A program made the position numbers and the translations under genes. Of a stretch of 30,623 bases of DNA, positions 6,276 to 15,962 are shown in pieces (within the stretch, counting starts at the first letter, position 1; every line of letters starts with the position of its first letter). The notes below the pieces were generated by a model. It ran no database searches, was not told the origin of the DNA, and was given only the letters and a program-made list of their open reading frames with translations. The DNA is from JAKRSD01 sp964473995. GTDB taxonomy: Bacteria; Bacteroidota; Bacteroidia; CAIKAF01. The stretch spans positions 1 to 30,623 of the forward strand of contig CAYYRB010000027.1 in the NCBI GenBank assembly GCA_964473995.1, written 5' to 3'.

Positions 6276-7808
6276 ATGAATACCGAAGGAAGAAAAAAAA
6301 TAAAACGGGCCTTGATTTCCGTTTTTGATAAAACAGGTCTTGCCCCGATTGCCGAAGAATTGCATCGCCAGGGAGTTGAGATTTTATCCACTGGCGGCAC
6401 CCGGGAATTTTTGGAAAATAGGAGTATTCCGGTGATTGCCGTGGAAGACCTTACCGACTATCCTTCCATACTCGGCGGGCGCGTAAAAACCTTGCATCCC
6501 AAAGTATTCGGAGGTATTCTGGCCCGCTCCGAAAATCCATCCGACAAGTCCGAATTGGAGCAATTTGACATTCCCTCCATAGATCTGGTGATCGTAGATT
6601 TATATCCCTTCGAAAAAACCGTTTCTTCCTCCTCGGTGGCTCAGGAAATCATTGAAAAAATTGATATCGGAGGCATTTCGCTCATCCGCGCGGCGGCTAA
6701 AAATTTTCAGGATGTGCTTATTGTTCCCTGCGTAGATTGGTACGGATCATTTTTTGAATTGCTGCAGGCCGGAAATGGAGAAACCACGACGGCCCAAAGA
6801 CGACGATTTGCCGCGAAGGCATTCGAGGTTTCTTCGCATTATGACTCCGCCATTTTTAACTGGTTTAACCAGGATGAACATCTGCCCGCACTGAAGATCA
6901 GCGAAAGCCGCTGTAAAACCCTCCGCTACGGTGAAAATCCGCACCAGCAGGGATACTTTTTCGGCCACTTTGAAGACGCTTTTGACCAGCTGAACGGTAA
7001 AGAAGTTTCCTACAACAATCTGCTGGATATCGATGCGGCGGTAAACCTGATGGCCGATTTTGAGGAAACGGCATTCGCCATTCTGAAGCACAACAATGCC
7101 TGCGGAATGGCAGTAGATCAAGAATTAAAACAGGCTTATTTGAAAGCTTTGGCCGGCGATCCGGTTTCCGCATTCGGCGGCGTTCTGATAACCAACCGAA
7201 CCGTGGATTTGGCCACTGCGGAAGAAATGAATAAATTATTTTTTGAGGTCATCATTGCTCCAGAATATGAACCTGCAGCCCTGGAATTGCTGAAATCCAA
7301 AACAAACCGGGTGATTTTGCTTCAGAAAAAAATACATGCGGCCAATACCGTGGTGCGTACCGCACTCAACGGATACCTGGTTCAGGACCGTGACAGCGCC
7401 TCCGAAAGTGCCGACAGCCTGAGATCCGTGACGGAAAAAACCCCTGACCAACACCAGCTCTCCGACCTGTTGCTTGCGGTAAAATTGGTAAAACATACCA
7501 AGTCGAATGCCATCGTATTGGCCAAAGAGGGGCAATTGGTGGGTATCGGCACGGGGCATACCTCCCGCGTGGATGCCTTGAGGCACGCCATTTCCAAAGC
7601 GGCGGAAGCCGGCCTTTCCATTAAAGGAGCTGTTATGGCGAGCGATGCCTTTTTCCCCTTTCCCGATTGTGTGCAGATTGCCCACGAAGCGGGAATCGGT
7701 GCGGTTGTGCAACCCGGCGGTTCCGTGCGCGACAAAGATTCGATCGAATACTGCAATGCCCACGGGATAGCCATGGTGGTAACGGGAATCAGGCACTTTA
7801 AGCACTAA
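6276..7808 (+). CDS. purH: Bifunctional AICAR formyltransferase / IMP cyclohydrolase
   Basis: PurH catalyses the last two steps of de novo purine synthesis: formylation of AICAR with 10-formyl-THF, then ring closure to IMP. The 510 residues match the usual length. The N-terminal MGS-like cyclohydrolase domain (about 1-200) has ALISVFDKTG, LSTGGT and GGRVKTLHPKVFGGILAR. The C-terminal transformylase domain has RYGENPHQQ, the catalytic Lys-His pair in LKHNNACG, SDAFFPFPD, QPGGSVRDK and the terminal TGIRHFKH. Both active-site regions look intact. It precedes mreB by 171 nt; purH followed by the mre cluster is a recurring order in Bacteroidota, but mreB has its own promoter here. Confidence 0.98.
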   Translation: MNTEGRKKIKRALISVFDKTGLAPIAEELHRQGVEILSTGGTREFLENRSIPVIAVEDLTDYPSILGGRVKTLHPKVFGGILARSENPSDKSELEQFDIPSIDLVIVDLYPFEKTVSSSSVAQEIIEKIDIGGISLIRAAAKNFQDVLIVPCVDWYGSFFELLQAGNGETTTAQRRRFAAKAFEVSSHYDSAIFNWFNQDEHLPALKISESRCKTLRYGENPHQQGYFFGHFEDAFDQLNGKEVSYNNLLDIDAAVNLMADFEETAFAILKHNNACGMAVDQELKQAYLKALAGDPVSAFGGVLITNRTVDLATAEEMNKLFFEVIIAPEYEPAALELLKSKTNRVILLQKKIHAANTVVRTALNGYLVQDRDSASESADSLRSVTEKTPDQHQLSDLLLAVKLVKHTKSNAIVLAKEGQLVGIGTGHTSRVDALRHAISKAAEAGLSIKGAVMASDAFFPFPDCVQIAHEAGIGAVVQPGGSVRDKDSIEYCNAHGIAMVVTGIRHFKH

Positions 7809-7876
7809 TAAATTTCCGCGACAAAACACATGGCGGAAAATAAAAAAGGCCAATAACAGGTATTTCCGATTATTTA

Positions 7877-7909
7877 TTTGTTTTTGAGGGCGAAAAACAT
7901 ATATTTTTG
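7877..7909 (+). promoter_or_regulatory. Bacteroidota sigma promoter of the mre cluster
   Basis: TTTG (7877-7880), a 21-nt spacer and TATTTTTG (7902-7909) form an exact consensus promoter. The transcript would carry a leader of about 65-70 nt before mreB (7980) and could serve the whole downstream run mreB-mreC-mreD-mrdA-rodA and perhaps beyond, since no terminator is apparent until after mutS2. Confidence 0.75.
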
Positions 7910-7979
7910 CGCACGGGTTCGTGAAGATCTCAAAAGAAATTTAAGTACTTGATTCCGTAATCGAAAAAGATAATCAACC

Positions 7980-9002
7980 GTGGGTTTATTCGACTTTTTA
8001 ACGCAAGAAATTGCCATTGATCTTGGCACCGCCAACACGCTCATCATCCACAACGACAAGGTAGTGGTAGATGAGCCCTCCATCGTGGCGATGGATGTAA
8101 AATCGGGCAAAGTAATCGCCATCGGCAAGGAAGCCCTGCTCATGGAAGGCAAAACCCCGTCCCGCATAGAAACCATACGGCCCTTGAAAGACGGTGTTAT
8201 CGCCGACTTTTATGCCGCCGAGGAAATGATCCGGGGCATGATCAAAAAAATTACCAACAAAAAAAACTTGATCAAGCCTTCATTGCGCATGGTCATCTGC
8301 ATCCCATCCGGCATTACGGAGGTGGAAAAACGTGCGGTAAAGGACAGCGCCGAGCATGCGGGCGGAAAAGAAGTATACCTGATTCATGAACCCATGGCAG
8401 CTGCCATCGGGATAGGTATTGATGTGGAAGAGCCAAACGGCAACATGGTGATTGACATAGGAGGTGGCACGAGCGAAATCGCCGTTATTTCCCTGGGAGG
8501 TATCGTATGTGACAAATCCATCCGCGTAGCGGGTGATGATTTCAACAGCGACATCGAAGAATACATGCGCAGGCAACACAACATGATGGTGGGAACGCGC
8601 ACGGCAGAACGCATTAAAATCGAAGTGGGTGCCGCATTGACCGAGTTAGACAATCCGCCGGCCGAGTTTAAAGTGCATGGCCGCGACCTGATGACGGGAA
8701 TTCCTAAAGAACAAGCCATCAGCTATTCAGAAATTGCTTACGCTTTGGATAAATCCCTTTCAAAGATTGAGGCAGCCGTTTTGAGCGCTCTAGAAATGAC
8801 GCCTCCGGAACTTTCGGCAGATATTTACAAAACCGGTATTTATCTCACGGGAGGAGGAGCCCTGCTGCGCGGATTGGATAAGCGCATCAGCCTCAAAACA
8901 AAATTGCCGGTGCACGTAGCCGAAGATCCCCTTCGCGCCGTGGCGCGCGGAACAGGAATCGCGCTGAAAAACATTGACCGGTTTACCTTCCTGCTGAAAT
9001 AA
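7980..9002 (+). CDS. mreB: Rod-shape-determining actin homologue MreB
   Basis: MreB forms membrane-bound filaments that organise lateral-wall peptidoglycan synthesis. The 340-residue product has the ATPase signature motifs of the actin/HSP70 fold: phosphate-1 region IAIDLGTANTLI (about 11-22), the connect and phosphate-2 region VIDIGGGTSEIAVISLGG, and the adenosine motif IYLTGGGALLRGLD. It starts with GTG at 7980, giving the canonical MGLFDFLTQEIAIDLGTAN N-terminus; no in-frame ATG fits. It is first in the morphogenesis operon, 29 nt before mreC. Its presence predicts a rod or elongated cell. Confidence 0.98.
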   Translation: MGLFDFLTQEIAIDLGTANTLIIHNDKVVVDEPSIVAMDVKSGKVIAIGKEALLMEGKTPSRIETIRPLKDGVIADFYAAEEMIRGMIKKITNKKNLIKPSLRMVICIPSGITEVEKRAVKDSAEHAGGKEVYLIHEPMAAAIGIGIDVEEPNGNMVIDIGGGTSEIAVISLGGIVCDKSIRVAGDDFNSDIEEYMRRQHNMMVGTRTAERIKIEVGAALTELDNPPAEFKVHGRDLMTGIPKEQAISYSEIAYALDKSLSKIEAAVLSALEMTPPELSADIYKTGIYLTGGGALLRGLDKRISLKTKLPVHVAEDPLRAVARGTGIALKNIDRFTFLLK

Positions 9003-9031
9003 TCGCCCAGAAATAATACCCCGGCATAAGC

Positions 9032-9868
9032 ATGCAGAATTTTGCCGAATTCTTCCGCAAGTACAGCAAAATCATGCTTTTTCTACTATTGCTGGGAATC
9101 AGTTTTTATTTTCTTTACCGAAACAATCAGTACCAAAAGGTATTGATTTTTAACGCATCCAACAGCGTAGCGGGCAGTTTTTATTCGCTGTATGCGGATG
9201 TTAATGATTACTTGTACCTCCGCAGAAATAACCGGCTTCTGGCAGAGGAAAATGCCGCTCTCCGGGCTCAGTTACTGGCCGACAAATACAAGATTTATAC
9301 TAAATGGATTAATAGCGATACTACCTATAAACAGGTTTACCGATACATTCCCGCCAAGGTAATCAACAACTCGGTAGATAAGGCGAATAACTATGTAACG
9401 CTGAACATCGGCCGCATTCACGGAGTGAAACCCGACATGGGCATCATTTCTCCCGAAGGTGTGGTTGGGGTGGTGAAAAGCGTTTCCGACTATTTTGCGG
9501 TAGGTATTTCGCTGCTGCACCGAAAAACCCAGCTCAGTGCACGACTGCGCGGCTCGGATTTTTTTGGGTCGCTTCAATGGCAGGGAACCGATGAAAACAC
9601 CCTCATGCTCGAATACATTCCTTCCTACGCCAAAATTACCCCCGGAGACACGGTAGAAACTACCACGTACTCATCGATTTTTCCGGAAGGATTACCCATA
9701 GGAATCGTAAAAAGCTATGAAGTGGATTCCGATGAAGGCTATTTCCGCATCAAGGTGAAACCGAGCACCGAATTTCGCCGGCTCAATTCGGTTTATGTGG
9801 TTGATTTTACACCCAAAAATGAACAGGAAAATTTGGAAAACGAAGCGAAGAAAGGAGATGAGGAATGA
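9032..9868 (+). CDS. mreC: Rod-shape-determining protein MreC
   Basis: MreC is the periplasmic scaffold of the elongasome and activates PBP2/RodA. The 278 residues show one N-terminal membrane helix (about 13-30), a short coiled coil (about 55-85, RRNNRLLAEENAALRAQL) and the beta-rich MreC core, with NNYVTLNIGRIHGVKPDMGI and SARLRGSDFFGSLQW. A charged tail (ENLENEAKKGDEE) ends the protein. The stop overlaps the mreD start by 4 nt (ATGA), implying translational coupling. Confidence 0.95.
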   Translation: MQNFAEFFRKYSKIMLFLLLLGISFYFLYRNNQYQKVLIFNASNSVAGSFYSLYADVNDYLYLRRNNRLLAEENAALRAQLLADKYKIYTKWINSDTTYKQVYRYIPAKVINNSVDKANNYVTLNIGRIHGVKPDMGIISPEGVVGVVKSVSDYFAVGISLLHRKTQLSARLRGSDFFGSLQWQGTDENTLMLEYIPSYAKITPGDTVETTTYSSIFPEGLPIGIVKSYEVDSDEGYFRIKVKPSTEFRRLNSVYVVDFTPKNEQENLENEAKKGDEE

Positions 9869-10380
9869 TTGGAAACTTACTCCGCTACAGCGTCACCTTC
9901 CTGTTTCTGCTCTTTTTGGAAGTATTTATAGTGGCTAAATTCAACATCCACTTTTACGTAAATCCGCATGTATACATTCTGTTCATCATCGTTCTGCCCG
10001 TAGTTACGGGAAGGCATATGATTCTTTTCATGGGATTTTTGATGGGTTTCATTCTTGACCAATTTATGGGCACGGGAGGTTTGCATGCAGCAGCCACCCT
10101 CATCATGGCCTCTCTGCGCGGAACATTGCTGGGCGCTTTCGCACCGAGGGAAGCGTACGGTAGGGAGCATTTTCTGACCATCGAACGGTTCGGTCTGGTC
10201 AACTTTCTGCTCTACTGCGGATTTATGATTCTCATTCACCATTTTTTTCTTTTTCTGTTTGAACTGTTCACCTTTCGAAATTTTTTATTCACACTGCTGA
10301 GAACCTTATTCAGCGGCCTGTTATCTTTGGTTTTGATTACCGGGTTGCACATGCTGATCTCCCGCAAAAAAAGCACATGA
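9865..10380 (+). CDS. mreD: Rod-shape-determining membrane protein MreD
   Basis: This small polytopic inner-membrane protein (171 residues, about five hydrophobic segments) is the MreD subunit of the MreBCD complex. The conserved GFLMGFILDQFMGTGGLHAA segment lies near 51-70. It overlaps mreC by 4 nt and mrdA by 4 nt. Sequence divergence in this family is high, so the call rests on the hydropathy pattern together with its place between mreC and mrdA. Confidence 0.93.
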   Translation: MIGNLLRYSVTFLFLLFLEVFIVAKFNIHFYVNPHVYILFIIVLPVVTGRHMILFMGFLMGFILDQFMGTGGLHAAATLIMASLRGTLLGAFAPREAYGREHFLTIERFGLVNFLLYCGFMILIHHFFLFLFELFTFRNFLFTLLRTLFSGLLSLVLITGLHMLISRKKST

Positions 10381-12266
10381 CGGAAACAGGAAATAAGCAG
10401 TGGATTTTTGTATCAGTTTTCCTGCTGTCGGGTTTTCTCTTTTTGCTAAAGCTGACCTCGCTCCAAATTTTGGATGATGACTACAAAGGCTATGCACACT
10501 CCAACGCCATTCGCCGCGTGGTGCAATACGCGCCGAGAGGATATATCCTGGACCGGAATTATGAATTGTTGGTTTACAATGAGGTGTCATACGACCTGAT
10601 GGTAACCCCGAAGGAATGTGGCGATTTGGATACCGTTGAATTTTGCCGCCTGGCCGACCTGAGTAAAGAAGATTTTGTAAAATCCATGAACACCATCCAA
10701 AAGATGGTGAAAGAAAAAAAGTTGTCGAAAAGTCAGCCGACGCCGCTGGTAAAACAAATGTCGAAAGAGGCCGTGGCCGGGCTGGAAGAAAAGATGTACA
10801 AATACGAAGGATTTTACCTGCAGCCCCGTATTTTGAGAAAATACCCCAAAGCGGTGGGTGCTGGGATATTGGGTTACATAGGCGAAGTAGACGACGCCAA
10901 GGTAAAAGAAAACCCCTATTACCGTCCGGGCGACTACGTGGGCAAAAGCGGATTGGAAAAATCCTATGAATCTGTATTACGTGGAGTGAAGGGCGTGAAA
11001 AACCTTTTTGTGGACAACCTGAACAATCCCCGGGGCAGCTACATGGACGGCGCCTATGACACGGCCGCCACACCGGGCCTGAATTTGGTGAGCACGCTCG
11101 ATATCCGCATTCAGGAATACGGAGAGCAACTCATGCAAAACAAAAAAGGATCCATCGTGGCCATAGAACCGGCTACGGGCGAAATTCTCTGTATGGTTTC
11201 TTCACCCACCTATGATCCGAATCTTTTGGTCGGACGCAGCATCAAGAAAAACTACCCCGAACTGGTTTTGGATCCGAATCTGCCGCTCTACAACCGGGCC
11301 ATACAGGCGGTTTATCCGCCGGGTTCCACCTTCAAGCCCGTAACCGCTTTGGTTGCTTTGGATGAGGGTGTCATCAGCCCCTCATTCGGCTTTCCCTGCG
11401 GCGGCGCATACAACCTTTGCGGACGACCCATCCGTTGTACCCACGCAGGAGGCGGACATGCGGCCAACCTACGCGCAGCCATGGCCAATTCCTGCAATGC
11501 GTATTTCAGCCACCTTTACCGGCTTTCCATAGATGCCAAGCGATGGGGAAGCGTAAAGTACGGCCAACAGCGGTGGAAAGAATACATGAATGCCTTTGGA
11601 TTGGGCCACCCGGTAGGAATTGATATTCCCAACGAAAAGGGAGGAAATATGCCCGATTCGGCGTATTACAACCGGATGTACCGCGGCTCCTGGAATTCCT
11701 GCACCTCGGTATTTCTGGGTATGGGGCAGGGCGAATTGCTGATGACTCCCCTGCAGATGGCCAACATGATGGCGCTGATTGCCAACAAGGGCTATTACTG
11801 TATTCCCCATCTGGTGAAATCCATCGGGAATGATCAGGAGCACCCGCTTTTGGATAAATACCGCCGAAAGCTGAAGGTGGCCAACATTCCCGACAGTGCC
11901 TTCAACAGCGTAATTCTGGGCCTCATGGATGTGGTGGATCGGGGCACCGGCCGGGTGGCCAAAATGGAAGGCATTGAAGTTTGCGCCAAAACGGGAACCG
12001 CAGAAAATTACCGGGTGGTGAACGGCGTGCGGGTAAAACTGCAAAACCACTCCATGTTTGTGGCCTTTGCCCCCAGAGAAAATCCCAAAATTGCGATAGC
12101 GGTAGCCGTGGAAAACGCCGGTTACGGCGCCACGTGGGCGGGCCCGATTGCCAGCCTGATCATGGAAAAGTACCTGACCGGCGAAGTGAAAAGACCCGAA
12201 TTGGAAAAACGCATGTTCGAAGGAAACCTCATGGAACTTAAAATCATACCGGATAAACCAAACTGA
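10377..12266 (+). CDS. mrdA: Penicillin-binding protein 2 (class B transpeptidase)
   Basis: PBP2 is the peptidoglycan transpeptidase of cell elongation, paired with the glycosyltransferase RodA. The 629-residue protein has one N-terminal membrane helix (about 9-30), the PBP dimerisation domain (about 47-220, RRVVQYAPRGYILDRN) and the transpeptidase domain. All three active-site motifs are intact: SxxK as STFK (S317, K320), SxN as SCN (372-374) and KTG (538-540). The start overlaps mreD by 4 nt and the stop overlaps the rodA ATG by 1 nt (TGATG). Confidence 0.97.
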   Translation: MTETGNKQWIFVSVFLLSGFLFLLKLTSLQILDDDYKGYAHSNAIRRVVQYAPRGYILDRNYELLVYNEVSYDLMVTPKECGDLDTVEFCRLADLSKEDFVKSMNTIQKMVKEKKLSKSQPTPLVKQMSKEAVAGLEEKMYKYEGFYLQPRILRKYPKAVGAGILGYIGEVDDAKVKENPYYRPGDYVGKSGLEKSYESVLRGVKGVKNLFVDNLNNPRGSYMDGAYDTAATPGLNLVSTLDIRIQEYGEQLMQNKKGSIVAIEPATGEILCMVSSPTYDPNLLVGRSIKKNYPELVLDPNLPLYNRAIQAVYPPGSTFKPVTALVALDEGVISPSFGFPCGGAYNLCGRPIRCTHAGGGHAANLRAAMANSCNAYFSHLYRLSIDAKRWGSVKYGQQRWKEYMNAFGLGHPVGIDIPNEKGGNMPDSAYYNRMYRGSWNSCTSVFLGMGQGELLMTPLQMANMMALIANKGYYCIPHLVKSIGNDQEHPLLDKYRRKLKVANIPDSAFNSVILGLMDVVDRGTGRVAKMEGIEVCAKTGTAENYRVVNGVRVKLQNHSMFVAFAPRENPKIAIAVAVENAGYGATWAGPIASLIMEKYLTGEVKRPELEKRMFEGNLMELKIIPDKPN

Positions 12267-13618
12267 TGCGGCCCGAAAGAAGCATAAAAAGAGAAGCCAA
12301 GGTAGATTGGATGCTGGTACTGCTGTATCTGTTCATCGTCGTTTTCGGATGGATGAACGTGTATGCAGCCACGCGGCCAAATGACGATGATGAATTGTTC
12401 CGTTTTGCCACAGCCTACGGAAGACAAGCCATCTGGATCGGGATATCCCTGGTTGCCGCTTTGGTCATCATGTTGTTCGACAGCAAATTTTTCCCCGCCT
12501 TTGCCTACCCCATTTACCTCACGGGCATTTTCTTTCTGCTCGCCGTTCTGGTTGTAGGACAGGAAGTAGCCGGTTCCAAATCCTGGTTTGTGATCACCGA
12601 AGCCATCAAATTCCAGCCGTCTGAATTCGCCAAATTCGCCACGGCCATCGGACTGGCTAAATTTATGGGTGAAAAAAACTTTTCCTTCACCACCACATCC
12701 CGATTGAACAAAATTGAAGGGGATAACATGAAATCATGGCCATTCCTGCCCTTTCGTCTCATCGGGATAAACTCTTTGGAAGGCGGCTTTTCCATGATGT
12801 TGTTTTTGGTGCCCGCAGCGCTCATTTTATTGCAGAATGATACCGGATCCACCATGGCCTTCGCGGCGCTTTTTTTGGTTTTCTACCGGGAAGGAGTAAC
12901 GGGTGCCATACTGGTTGCCGGAATCGTCATGGCCACCTTGTTTTTACTTTCGGTAGTGGTGGCCCAGGTGTACCTCATTATCCCGGTGGCAGCCATCGGA
13001 ATCATCATTTCGGTGCTGCTTTTTTTCCGCAGATACTGGAAAATCGGTTTACTCACTACCCTGCTCACGCTGCTAGCCGTAGGCTTCATCATGGGTTCCC
13101 GGCTTATTCTGGACAACCTCAAGCCGCACCAAAAAAACCGGGTAGAGGTGCTGATGGGCGTAAAAAAAGACCTGAAAGGGGCTGGATATAATGTAAACCA
13201 AAGCAAAATAGCCCTCGGGTCAGGCGGCCTCACAGGAAAAGGATTTCTTCAGGGAACACAGACCAAGTACCGCTTCGTCCCCAAGCAATACACCGATTTC
13301 ATCTTCTCGGCCGTGGGAGAAGAGTGGGGATTTCTGGGTGCCGGCATGCTTATTCTCGCTTTTGTAACTCTGCTGGTTCGCATTGTTTTGCGAGCGGAAA
13401 AACAGCGTTCACGTTTCAGCCGGATTTACGGCTACAGCGTAGCGTCCATCCTATTTGCGCACTTTGCGCTGAATGTGGGTATGGCCATCGGTATCATGCC
13501 CACCATAGGTATTCCGTTGCCTATGGTGAGCTACGGAGGCTCGAGCCTGTTCAGCTTCACCATCCTGCTGTTTGTATTCATCAAGCTGGACAGCAACCGG
13601 TCGGATGTGTTGGGGTAA
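12266..13618 (+). CDS. rodA: SEDS peptidoglycan glycosyltransferase RodA
   Basis: RodA polymerises lipid II into glycan strands with PBP2. The 450 residues carry about ten membrane helices and the SEDS hallmarks: WFVITEAIKFQPSEFAK around 105-125, QNDTGSTMAFAALF with the conserved Asp around 192-205, GLTGKGFLQGTQTKYRFVPK and DFIFSAVGEEWGF, then IGIMPTIGIPLPMVSYGGSS near the end. It is somewhat longer than typical RodA, with an extended cytoplasmic loop between helices (about 130-170, FTTTSRLNKIEGDNMKS). It follows mrdA with a 1-nt overlap. Confidence 0.97.
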   Translation: MRPERSIKREAKVDWMLVLLYLFIVVFGWMNVYAATRPNDDDELFRFATAYGRQAIWIGISLVAALVIMLFDSKFFPAFAYPIYLTGIFFLLAVLVVGQEVAGSKSWFVITEAIKFQPSEFAKFATAIGLAKFMGEKNFSFTTTSRLNKIEGDNMKSWPFLPFRLIGINSLEGGFSMMLFLVPAALILLQNDTGSTMAFAALFLVFYREGVTGAILVAGIVMATLFLLSVVVAQVYLIIPVAAIGIIISVLLFFRRYWKIGLLTTLLTLLAVGFIMGSRLILDNLKPHQKNRVEVLMGVKKDLKGAGYNVNQSKIALGSGGLTGKGFLQGTQTKYRFVPKQYTDFIFSAVGEEWGFLGAGMLILAFVTLLVRIVLRAEKQRSRFSRIYGYSVASILFAHFALNVGMAIGIMPTIGIPLPMVSYGGSSLFSFTILLFVFIKLDSNRSDVLG

Positions 13619-13681
13619 TAACAGCAATTGGTCAAACATCCCTATTTAAAAAAGCTTGGGATCAACATCCGAGATACCCCA

Positions 13682-15334
13682 ATGTTCTTTCAACCGCAAA
13701 GTGTACCTTCGCTGGAAATTGACGGGGTGAAACGCGTATTTCCTTTCCTGCTCTCCATCGCTTCCGGCCTGCTCTTTTCAGCCGGCTGGCCCGCATCGGG
13801 TTTGCCGTTGTTACTGATGACGGCTTTTGTACCCCTCTTCTTTGCCGAGAAAAAAATCAGTAAAACAGGCGATTCTCTTGTTCCGGTAAAGGTTTGGTTT
13901 ATCTCCTATCTCGCCTTTTTCATCTGGAACCTGCTCACCACCTGGTGGGTGTATAACAGTTCACCCGAAGGAGCCGTGATGGCCGTCGTGTTCAATTCCT
14001 TATTCATGTCGTGGGCCTATTATCTGGCCTACCTCACTAGGAAAAAACTGGGTGAAAAAGCCGGCATCTGGGCCCTGCCCATTTACTGGCTGGGGTTTGA
14101 ATACCTGCACATGAATTGGGATCTGTCCTGGCCCTGGCTCACGCTGGGCAACGGGTTCGCCGCGTTTCCCGAATGGGTGCAATGGTATGAATATACCGGT
14201 ACGGGAGGAGGAAGTCTTTGGATATTGCTCATAAACCTACTGCTTTTCCGGCTAGTTCAAAAATTCAGTTGGCAAAAGGCAATTCCGTCGCTCCTGCTGA
14301 TTACGTTTCCCATAATTATCTCGCTGAGCATATATTATTCCTATGAGGAGCAAGGAAAACCGGTGACCGTGGCGGTGATTCAACCCAACGTGGATCCCTG
14401 GAACGAAAAATTCGACAACGACAGCCAGGAACAACAATTTCTCAGGCTGCTCTCCCTTACCGAAGATGTGGCGGATTCCTCTACCGATTATATCGTATTC
14501 CCTGAGACGGCCCTCCCATTTGGTTTTTGGAATTTCCAAAAGGACTCGCTGCCCGAATTTATCACCTTACGACAAGTGTTAATCGATTATTTGCCGAATA
14601 CCAAAATGGTTTTGGGCGTGAGTTATCTGGAAATGTTCACCCCGAATCATCCTTCGGAAATCCCCATATCTGCGGTGCGTTACGGTGATTCCGAAAAGTA
14701 TTATGAAGATTATAACTCCGCGGTGCAGGTGGACACCTCCGGTTTTATTCCCATTTACCATAAATCCAAATTAGTTCCCGGTCCTGAGGCTTTTCCTTTT
14801 GCCCGATACCTGATGCCTTTCCAGCAAAAATTGTTCGGCAATCTGGGAGGGATGATCGGCAATCTGGGCCGGCAGAAAGAACGTACCGTATTTACCGCTC
14901 CGGACGATACAACGATGGGCATAGGCCCCATCATCTGCTACGAAAGCGTCTATGGTGAATTTGTGACCGAATACGTTCGCAATGGCGCGAAATTACTGTT
15001 TATCGTTACCAATGACGGATGGTGGGGCGACACACCCGGCTATCGGCAACACTTCCAGTATGCGCGTCTGAGGGCAATAGAAACGCGACGCAGTATCGCA
15101 CGCTCGGCCAATACGGGCATTTCGGGATTCATCAACCAACGCGGAGATGTGCTGGCAAGCACACCCTACTGGCAGAAAACAGCCTTGCAGGCTACCCTGA
15201 AAGCGGATGACCGGATCACCTTTTACGTGGAAAACGGAGATTACATAGGCCGTACGGCTGTTTTCACCGGTTTTTTCTTACTCCTGTACGCCTATGTGAA
15301 GGGATTTCTGCAAAAAAAGAGAATACCGCGATGA
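13682..15334 (+). CDS. lnt: Apolipoprotein N-acyltransferase
   Basis: Lnt transfers an acyl chain from phospholipid to the N-terminal amine of diacylated lipoproteins at the periplasmic face of the inner membrane. The 550-residue product has multiple N-terminal membrane helices (about 18-220), a carbon-nitrogen hydrolase domain (about 228-510) and a C-terminal helix. The nitrilase-type Glu-Lys-Cys triad is visible: E275 in VFPETALPFG, K361 in HKSKLVPGPE and C419 in IGPIICYESV. I start at ATG 13682; an in-frame TTG at 13628 would add 18 polar residues without support. It lies 63 nt after rodA, and its stop overlaps the next gene by 4 nt (ATGA), coupling it to the ketosynthase/ACP block. Confidence 0.95.
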   Translation: MFFQPQSVPSLEIDGVKRVFPFLLSIASGLLFSAGWPASGLPLLLMTAFVPLFFAEKKISKTGDSLVPVKVWFISYLAFFIWNLLTTWWVYNSSPEGAVMAVVFNSLFMSWAYYLAYLTRKKLGEKAGIWALPIYWLGFEYLHMNWDLSWPWLTLGNGFAAFPEWVQWYEYTGTGGGSLWILLINLLLFRLVQKFSWQKAIPSLLLITFPIIISLSIYYSYEEQGKPVTVAVIQPNVDPWNEKFDNDSQEQQFLRLLSLTEDVADSSTDYIVFPETALPFGFWNFQKDSLPEFITLRQVLIDYLPNTKMVLGVSYLEMFTPNHPSEIPISAVRYGDSEKYYEDYNSAVQVDTSGFIPIYHKSKLVPGPEAFPFARYLMPFQQKLFGNLGGMIGNLGRQKERTVFTAPDDTTMGIGPIICYESVYGEFVTEYVRNGAKLLFIVTNDGWWGDTPGYRQHFQYARLRAIETRRSIARSANTGISGFINQRGDVLASTPYWQKTALQATLKADDRITFYVENGDYIGRTAVFTGFFLLLYAYVKGFLQKKRIPR

Positions 15335-15960
15335 CCTACCCGGAACTGCATATCACTTCACGTATTTGCATCCGCGGAGGCGTGGTGACGTTGAACGGCA
15401 AAAAGGTACTGGAAAATCCGGGTCAGGAGCCCGGCACATTTTTTCGCGAGGTGTATGATTTGTGCCAAAGTCCCTATCCGAAATTTTTCAAAATGGACCA
15501 CCTCTGCAAACTCGCTTTTGTGGCAGCAGAATTACTCTTAAAAGGAACCCGATTCAAAGAAAAGTACCATGACGAAAGAAAAAGCCTGATTCTGCAAAAC
15601 AGCTCATCTTCGCTGGATACCGATCTGAAACACATACAGAGCATCGAAAACCCGGACGTCTATTTTCCCTCACCCTCGGTATTCGTGTATACCCTGCCCA
15701 ACATTGCCGCAGGCGAAATTTGCATCCGCCACCAAGTGAAAGGCTACACAGCTTTTTTTATCTTTGAGGCTTTTGAGCCTGAATTTTTGTTTGAACAAGT
15801 CTCCCGTCGCTTTCAAAAAAATGAAATCGATGCATGCATCTGCGGGATAACCGAGTTTCCGGGAAACCAATACGAAGCTTGTTTGTTTATGGTGGAACAA
15901 ACGCAGAAAGGAATCCCGTTCACGGTAGAAAACATGAAAAAAACATACACAAACACCTGA
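15331..15960 (+). CDS. Half-length ketosynthase-like protein lacking the catalytic Cys
   Basis: This 209-residue protein resembles only the N-terminal half of a beta-ketoacyl-ACP synthase: KMDHLCKLAFVAAELLLKG (about 54-72) and SSSSLDTDLKHIQSIENP, then SPSVFVYTLPNIAAGEICIR before the position of the nucleophile elbow. Lined up with the two downstream KS-fold proteins without gaps up to the following CGG/VGG/ICG strand, the active Cys is replaced by Glu146 (FIFEAFEPE). No C-terminal half with the two His motifs exists. It starts 4 nt inside lnt and ends 2 nt before the ACP gene. A non-catalytic partner or gate-keeping role is inference; related short KS-like proteins are known to me from aryl-polyene/flexirubin-type loci of this phylum. 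Confidence 0.75.
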   Translation: MTYPELHITSRICIRGGVVTLNGKKVLENPGQEPGTFFREVYDLCQSPYPKFFKMDHLCKLAFVAAELLLKGTRFKEKYHDERKSLILQNSSSSLDTDLKHIQSIENPDVYFPSPSVFVYTLPNIAAGEICIRHQVKGYTAFFIFEAFEPEFLFEQVSRRFQKNEIDACICGITEFPGNQYEACLFMVEQTQKGIPFTVENMKKTYTNT

Positions 15961-15962
15961 TC

